A DNA stretch of 64,000 bases from Aptenodytes patagonicus. Lineage: Eukaryota; Chordata; Aves; Sphenisciformes; Spheniscidae. Each line of letters starts with the position of its first letter. Within the stretch, counting starts at the first letter, position 1. This document shows, one piece after another, positions 62,301 to 64,000 of the stretch. The stretch covers positions 31,379,746-31,443,745 of the forward strand of contig NC_134951.1 of the NCBI RefSeq assembly GCF_965638725.1, in the 5' to 3' direction. The position numbers and the translations under genes are program-made. The notes under the pieces were generated by a model that was not told the DNA's origin, did no database searches, and worked only from the letters and a program-made list of their open reading frames with translations.

Positions 62301-64000
62301 AAGATCAAACACTCTGAATGTCAAGGGTTTAAGAGTTCTCAAAGGATCCTGCAAAGTGCAATAGTTGGGACATACTGTAGCACAAGAATTGGAAAGCAAT
62401 CCCAAATTATATCTTTCAAAGCATTACTGTATTTAAGAGAACAGAAATACGCTCATAAGGAGAATGGGGAGGGAACTGCATGCTGCATCTCAGGGGCGAA
62501 TTTTCCAAATTTTAGTACAGCCTTTCTAGCTTTAGAAGCACTAGTTTTGTACAGGTTTTCTTACAGATGAGGATTTGTCTCAGGGGCAGCAAAAACAATT
62601 ACCATATAATTGTCTCTCCAACACATAGTAGATTGTTTTTAGCTTGACAGGTATGCAAACTCTTTTCTTTGTAGCACACAGATGGACAGGTCTTTGTTGT
62701 TTTGAAGAAGAATCATACATAGAGGCTCCACAGTGCAAAGCCTGTCTTTTTCTTCTTATCTGTCTTTCTGTCTGCAGTGTTTTCAGTCAGTGCCTTCAGA
62801 TGTTTTAAATCAGCATTTTTCTATTTTTGAAAAAATTATGCAAATATGTGTAAATAAATGAACACCTGCGGAAGCACATGAGAGGAAGCAAGTATAATTA
62901 ATCTTGGCAGACACTTTTAAAATCAAAAGCGCTCCTCTGCAAAGGTTTTACAGCTTACAGAGTTACAAAGTGTTTGAAAACAAGGTTTATTACAATAGAA
63001 GTGTTGACACACAACAGCAATTTGGAACTGTAAATGTATTTCCTTCTTGTATGCCTTACAGTCTGGACACTAAGATCCATCTACACTTACTGGTAAGGCA
63101 TGAAAGACCATAGACTCATCTTCTGGGCCACCTGTCCTTGCTACCACTTATTATCCCATAGATCAGCCAGGTGAACAGCTTATATGATGAACTGATGTAG
63201 TTCAAACAATTTTAACCTGAGATCCTTACTAACACACCTTGTTTTGTTTGAAACGGATTAAGAAGGTCTTACTTGAGTATGAATGAACACTTGAGAATGG
63301 CATGAAGAGTGATGAGGGAAGGTGCATTTGAGAGTCAGGAAATTATCCACAGAAATCACAACTGGAGGCACAGAGAACTGTGTGTATTAGGGAGAGACTG
63401 AGCAGGAGAGAAGGATGCACAGGTGCTAGGTAAGGGAGCTCCTAAGGATTTAAACTGGCTCAGAACTTTCTGATATTGGGCAGTCAGTGGTTTTCTCCAG
63501 AAAGGGATTCTTAGATGAAAATACTGATTTCCAGGAAACAGAAGTCACCTGTTTTTGCCTGATCAGCCATGTTCAGACATTAAGACAGTCAAGCTCTCCT
63601 CTTTGTTATTTGTTCTCTGCTAGCTAGGCTGCTCACTTAGTTTTAAAAAAATGTTTTTCCTAAAAATGTAGCTCTTCCCATGCATTTTGTAGTAAGTCTG
63701 GATGCCAGTGGCTTCAGTGGAGCAGAACCAGTCCATGGAATTTCTTTAAAAACTTTTCCAGGAAGTGTTCTAACATAATTGTAATATTTTATTTTTTATT
63801 TTATTAATGTAAGATTAAAATTCTCTGTGTAACCGAATGAACCCTTCAGCAGTTTTCTTTCTTTCTAATAAGATGGTAGGGTCCTGGAGACCTCTGTTAT
63901 CAAGACATTAAATTAGCATAGTTATTAGGCTAGAGATCAGTCTATGCTGTAATCTACAAAAAAATTTATACTTACTAAACTGTAGAGCCACCTTCTATGC

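Larger units (their letters stand above)
54641..64000 (-). other. EYS upstream intron sequence to the end of the window
   Basis: The gene continues on the - strand beyond the window, but I see no EGF, laminin G or other coding exon here. Apart from three CR1 copies (55.2-56.2, 57.3-58.4, 58.6-58.8 kb) and a hairpin at 59312-59342, it is AT-rich sequence with no recognised feature. Confidence 0.7.

Overview
The window is nuclear DNA of a bird. The evidence is a set of avian CR1 LINE copies, including 3' ends made of the octamer ATTCTATG, together with vertebrate split genes in AT-rich, repeat-poor introns. Two genes are recognisable and they converge tail to tail. PHF3 (PHD finger protein 3) is on the + strand, and EYS (eyes shut homolog) is on the - strand.

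1-24,809: 3' part of PHF3. The first 7.4 kb is intron. Twelve coding exons then run from the second half of the PHD finger (7458) to the stop codon (24807-24809). All splice phases agree and give 1,336 complete codons plus stop. They encode the PHD finger remainder, a TFIIS-like central domain, a SPOC domain and a long low-complexity tail. The 5' exons lie upstream of the window. The introns hold two CR1 fragments, some simple repeats and small palindromes.

24,810-28,886: the interval between the PHF3 and EYS stop codons (4.08 kb). It holds the PHF3 3' UTR, the short EYS 3' UTR with a polyadenylation signal, and a minus-strand block (26994-27325). That block looks like the last coding exon of an unrecognised small membrane protein.

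28,887-64,000: 3' part of EYS on the - strand. Three coding exons are visible (54640-54468, 41023-40862, 30085-28887), phase-consistent and giving the last 510 residues: EGF, laminin G, two EGFs, laminin G. The 10.8-kb last intron contains a decayed element whose motifs look like a DIRS-type (tyrosine-recombinase) retrotransposon, unexpected in a bird. The 13.4-kb intron before it holds CR1 pieces and a GC-rich LTR-like block. The DNA upstream of 54640 holds two long, nearly intact, head-to-head CR1 copies with open RT reading frames, and no further EYS exon that I can recognise.

PHF3 is a nuclear reader of the phosphorylated RNA polymerase II tail. EYS is a secreted photoreceptor matrix protein. 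Their adjacency is conserved synteny, not a functional pathway.
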